Assembly: GCA_012800215.1 (NCBI GenBank)
Contig: JAAZJT010000091.1
Span: 1-33,115, forward strand
Length of the DNA stretch: 33,115 bases
Source of the DNA: Bacillota bacterium
GTDB lineage: Bacteria > Bacillota > Dethiobacteria > Dethiobacterales > Dethiobacteraceae
Direction of reading: 5' to 3'
This document shows, one piece after another, positions 30,980-33,115 of the stretch; positions within the stretch are counted from its first letter, which is position 1; each line of letters opens with the position of its first letter. The notes beneath the pieces are model-generated. The model did not search any database. It saw nothing but the letters and a program-made list of their open reading frames with translations, and was not told where the DNA came from. Made by a program: the position numbers and the translations under genes.

Positions 30980-32377
30980 TTACTTAACATCAGGGCAAAG
31001 CGTTGCACTATGTGCATGCTCTTCTCCCTCTTGTTCCTCATGTTTTTTATTCAGGTAGCGCACTTCCAAATAAACAGCAGCGGCTGTAAGCAGTGAGGCA
31101 GTACCATCAGCAACCGGTGTCGCCAGCCATACACCCAACAAACCAAAGAAGCGGGGCAAAATAAGCAGCGCAGGCAGCAGTAAAAATACTTGTCTGGCAA
31201 GGTTGAGAAAGACTGCCTGCCTTGGCTTGCCAACTGCCTGGAAGTAATTACCGCCGATAATAGTAAAGCCAAGCACCGGCAGCAGCAAAGTATGCGTACG
31301 CATTGTCCTTACACCCAATGATAACAGCGATTCATTATCACTAAAAAGGCGAATAAAGACTGTAGGGAAAAAGGTAATGGCAAGATAACCGGTAACGCAT
31401 ACTGCTGTCGCCAATAGTATCCCACTAAAATATGCTTTTTTGACACGCATAAATTTACGGGCACCGTAGTTGTAGCCAATAATTGGCTGGATGCCTTGGC
31501 TAATACCAAAGATAGGCATCAGCATCAGCGTCATCACACTATGGACAACGCCAAAGGATGAGATGGCTATATCGCCGCCATATGTCAAAAGACTGTTATT
31601 TAAAATAGCAACTGTCAGGCTAGTTGATATCTGTTTAAAAAATGCAGGTAAGCCAACATTTATGATACTGAGCGTTAGCGGCCATTGTATCCGCAAATAT
31701 TTTCGTCTAATCCGCAAAACGCTCTTCCCTCTTAGGAAATACGAAACTATCCAGGTCGCAGAAACAGCTTGTGAAGCAACAGTAGCAATGGCAGCACCAC
31801 GAACCCCCATATCGAAGCCATAAATAAGAATGGGATCAAGCACACAGTTAACAACAGCACCTATGATCATGGTAATCATGGCAATTGCAGGGCTACCTTC
31901 TGCCCGGATAAAACCATTAAGACCAAAGCTGGTTATTTGAAAAACAAGCCCCAGCAAAATATACGACATATAGGTACGTGCATAAGGCAAAACTTCCACA
32001 CTGGCACCAAAGATAGTTAAAATAGGATCTAGGAAAGTATAACCAATGATGCCTATAATAACTGCTAATGCAAGCATTAAAATAAAAGCGTTGCCCATGA
32101 TCCTTTCAGCCTCATCATATTTTTTTTCACCGAGGCGAATTGAAACAAGGGCAGTGGCGCCAATACCAATCAAGGCCGCCAACGCATTTACTAACATCAT
32201 TAATGGAAAGCCAATGGTAACGCCTGCTAAAGCCAGGGGACCAACTCCGCGACCGATGAAGATGCGGTCCACCACATTATAAATAGACATAACCACATTA
32301 CCCACGACTGCAGGCCCAGAAAACCTTAATATTAAACTTGGAATACTACCTTCTTCTAAATGTTTTGTAGATACCAT
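30980..32377 (-). CDS. MATE-family multidrug efflux transporter
   Basis: A 465-residue protein with 12 predicted membrane helices in two homologous halves. Marks are the N-terminal LILRFSGPAVVGNVVMSIYN, VDRIFIGRGVGPLALAGV (about 36-53), the repeat of GFPLMMLVNAL and its second-half counterpart, and ISQGIQPIIGYNYGARKF (about 290-307). MATE proteins export cationic drugs or metabolites using Na+ or H+ gradients; the exact substrate is unknown. ATG has RBS GGAGGG. It has its own promoter and terminator and is a close paralogue of the broken gene at 28947-30315, so the pair arose by tandem duplication with a small gene between. A His-rich end (EEQEGEEHAHS) is present and of unknown meaning. Confidence 0.94.
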   Translation of the reverse strand: MVSTKHLEEGSIPSLILRFSGPAVVGNVVMSIYNVVDRIFIGRGVGPLALAGVTIGFPLMMLVNALAALIGIGATALVSIRLGEKKYDEAERIMGNAFILMLALAVIIGIIGYTFLDPILTIFGASVEVLPYARTYMSYILLGLVFQITSFGLNGFIRAEGSPAIAMITMIIGAVVNCVLDPILIYGFDMGVRGAAIATVASQAVSATWIVSYFLRGKSVLRIRRKYLRIQWPLTLSIINVGLPAFFKQISTSLTVAILNNSLLTYGGDIAISSFGVVHSVMTLMLMPIFGISQGIQPIIGYNYGARKFMRVKKAYFSGILLATAVCVTGYLAITFFPTVFIRLFSDNESLLSLGVRTMRTHTLLLPVLGFTIIGGNYFQAVGKPRQAVFLNLARQVFLLLPALLILPRFFGLLGVWLATPVADGTASLLTAAAVYLEVRYLNKKHEEQEGEEHAHSATLCPDVK

Positions 32378-32477
32378 TTAAACCCTCCATCTTTACTTAC
32401 TAAACTACAACCAAAAGAAAAACAGCTGCATTGCCGGAAAATAGCTTTTAGAAAATGGTTCAAAAACTAACAGTATG

Positions 32478-32506
32478 ATTTTAAACCTTTTTTCCTGTTC
32501 TGTCAA
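32478..32506 (-). promoter_or_regulatory. Promoter of the intact MATE gene
   Basis: On the minus strand TTGACA (plus 32501-32506), 17 bases and TAAAAT (plus 32478-32483) form a near-consensus promoter, giving a leader of about 94 bases. Confidence 0.82.
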
Positions 32507-32554
32507 TACATAGACAAGTAATCTTTTAAAGTTAAAAATTTTTTACTATTGCGT

Positions 32555-32594
32555 AAATAAGGACAGACCCCATGTTTGAGGCCTGTCCTTATTT
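32555..32594 (-). terminator. Intrinsic terminator after the GAF-PAS gene
   Basis: AAATAAGGACAG and CTGTCCTTATTT pair perfectly over 12 bp with a 16-base loop; on the minus strand the 3' arm ends in TTATTT, about 14 bases after the stop codon. Confidence 0.75.
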
Positions 32595-32607
32595 GTGCCA
32601 CATATAA

Positions 32608-33114
32608 CTATGATTGTTCCATCATTGCCATAAAATTATAAGTTTTTCCTTCTATTTCAAGAGGGGTCAGTAAAAAAGTAACTGGCTTTAATGTACCATT
32701 CTTACAAGTAATGGTTGCTTCAATTAAAGTAAGTTTACCGGCCATAGCTTTACGGGCTTTCTGAATAATCTTCCGTCGTTCCTCTTCCTTGGGAAAAATA
32801 AGGTATACCCAACCAAACTGATTCACTTCAGCTTGACTGTAGCCGGTAATCCGCTCCATGGCCTCATTATAAATAATAACCTTTCCATCTGGTGTACCGA
32901 GTAGTAAACCATCCCTAACTTTTTGAATCACTGTATTAAGAATTAATTCAGCTTTATGCTGTTCCTGTTCAGCCTGGAAACGTGCCAAGGCAGCACCAAT
33001 ACTCTGACCTATTAATGTGAGAAACATCACATCTTCTTCAGCAAAAAAATCTTCAGCATAAGCATTTAATTGCAATAAGCCAATTATATTGTCATCAAAG
33101 CGCAGGGGAATCAG
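32608..33114 (-). CDS. GAF-PAS sensor protein (5' partial)
   Basis: The frame is open to the right window edge, so only the C-terminal 168 residues are seen; an in-frame TTG at 33075 is internal. The first part, PLRFDDNIIGLLQLNAYAED and FFAEEDVMFLTLIGQSIGAA, is the end of a GAF domain. A helical linker leads to a PAS domain (about 63-165) with RDGLLLGTPDGKVIIYNEAM, ERITGYSQAE and the terminal KPVTFLLTPLEIEGKTYNFM. The protein stops right after the PAS domain, so any output domain would have to be N-terminal, or the protein works by binding a partner. The ligand is unknown. Confidence 0.85.
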   Translation of the reverse strand: MIPLRFDDNIIGLLQLNAYAEDFFAEEDVMFLTLIGQSIGAALARFQAEQEQHKAELILNTVIQKVRDGLLLGTPDGKVIIYNEAMERITGYSQAEVNQFGWVYLIFPKEEERRKIIQKARKAMAGKLTLIEATITCKNGTLKPVTFLLTPLEIEGKTYNFMAMMEQS

Positions 33115-33115
33115 C

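Noticed and set aside
32555..32594. REP-like element (GGACAGACCCC with inverted copy)
   Set aside because: The position just after a stop codon and the perfect AT-rich outer stem fit a terminator, and no second copy was seen in the window.

Overview
The window reads as chromosomal DNA of a low-to-moderate GC Gram-positive bacterium, most likely an anaerobic, clostridia-like member of the Bacillota. Support: strong AGGAGG-type ribosome binding sites, frequent GTG and TTG starts, sigma-A type promoters (TTGACA-17-TATAAT-like), many short intrinsic terminators, lipoprotein signals, a CotH-family spore-coat kinase homologue, YtrA- and BusR-like GntR regulators, a YhaO/YhaN pair, an iron-sulfur Old-Yellow-Enzyme reductase and an anaerobe-type UroD-family methyltransferase. 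No rRNA, CRISPR array, intact transposase or prophage is visible.

Layout. 2-2473 (+): CotH-like kinase (5' cut by the window edge), DUF4956 membrane protein and VTC-domain polyphosphate-polymerase-like protein, closed by two hairpins. 2679-5420: divergent pair of an FMN/4Fe-4S/FAD reductase (-) and a Crp/Fnr regulator (+) that share a palindromic site. 5421-5942: tRNA-Arg(CCU) with its terminator, flanked by a possible integrase remnant and an IS-end-like inverted repeat. 5943-9229 (-): queuosine-precursor transporter, serpin lipoprotein, small unknown protein and QueF, so transport and reduction of queuosine precursors lie close together but in separate units. 9390-14719 (-): yhaO-yhaN-recQ, a compact DNA-end-processing and helicase operon. 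14954-17445 (+): a BusR-like regulator (GntR HTH plus RCK_C) with an osmoprotectant ABC ATPase and one permease, but no substrate-binding protein.

17663-21940: DUF3887/alpha-beta hydrolase lipoprotein, a previously easy-to-miss 56-residue minus-strand gene with its own strong RBS and terminator, then a LemA and DUF2207 pair. 22194-25922 (-): DegV fatty-acid-binding protein, MFS exporter and UroD-family protein, each apparently its own unit. 26114-28764 (-): YtrA-type GntR repressor, ABC ATPase, permease and unknown membrane protein in an overlapping operon with a clear autoregulatory operator. 28947-32377 (-): a decayed MATE transporter (two -1 frameshifts and one nonsense codon), a small basic protein and an intact MATE paralogue. 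32608-33114 (-): 3' part of a GAF-PAS sensor protein.

Most units are short and carry their own promoter and terminator. The strongest leads are the CotH/DUF4956/VTC cassette, the serpin with a predicted P1 arginine, the BusR-linked incomplete osmolyte transporter, the YhaO/YhaN/RecQ operon, and the small gene at 19130-19300. None was checked against a database; family calls rest on motif recognition.
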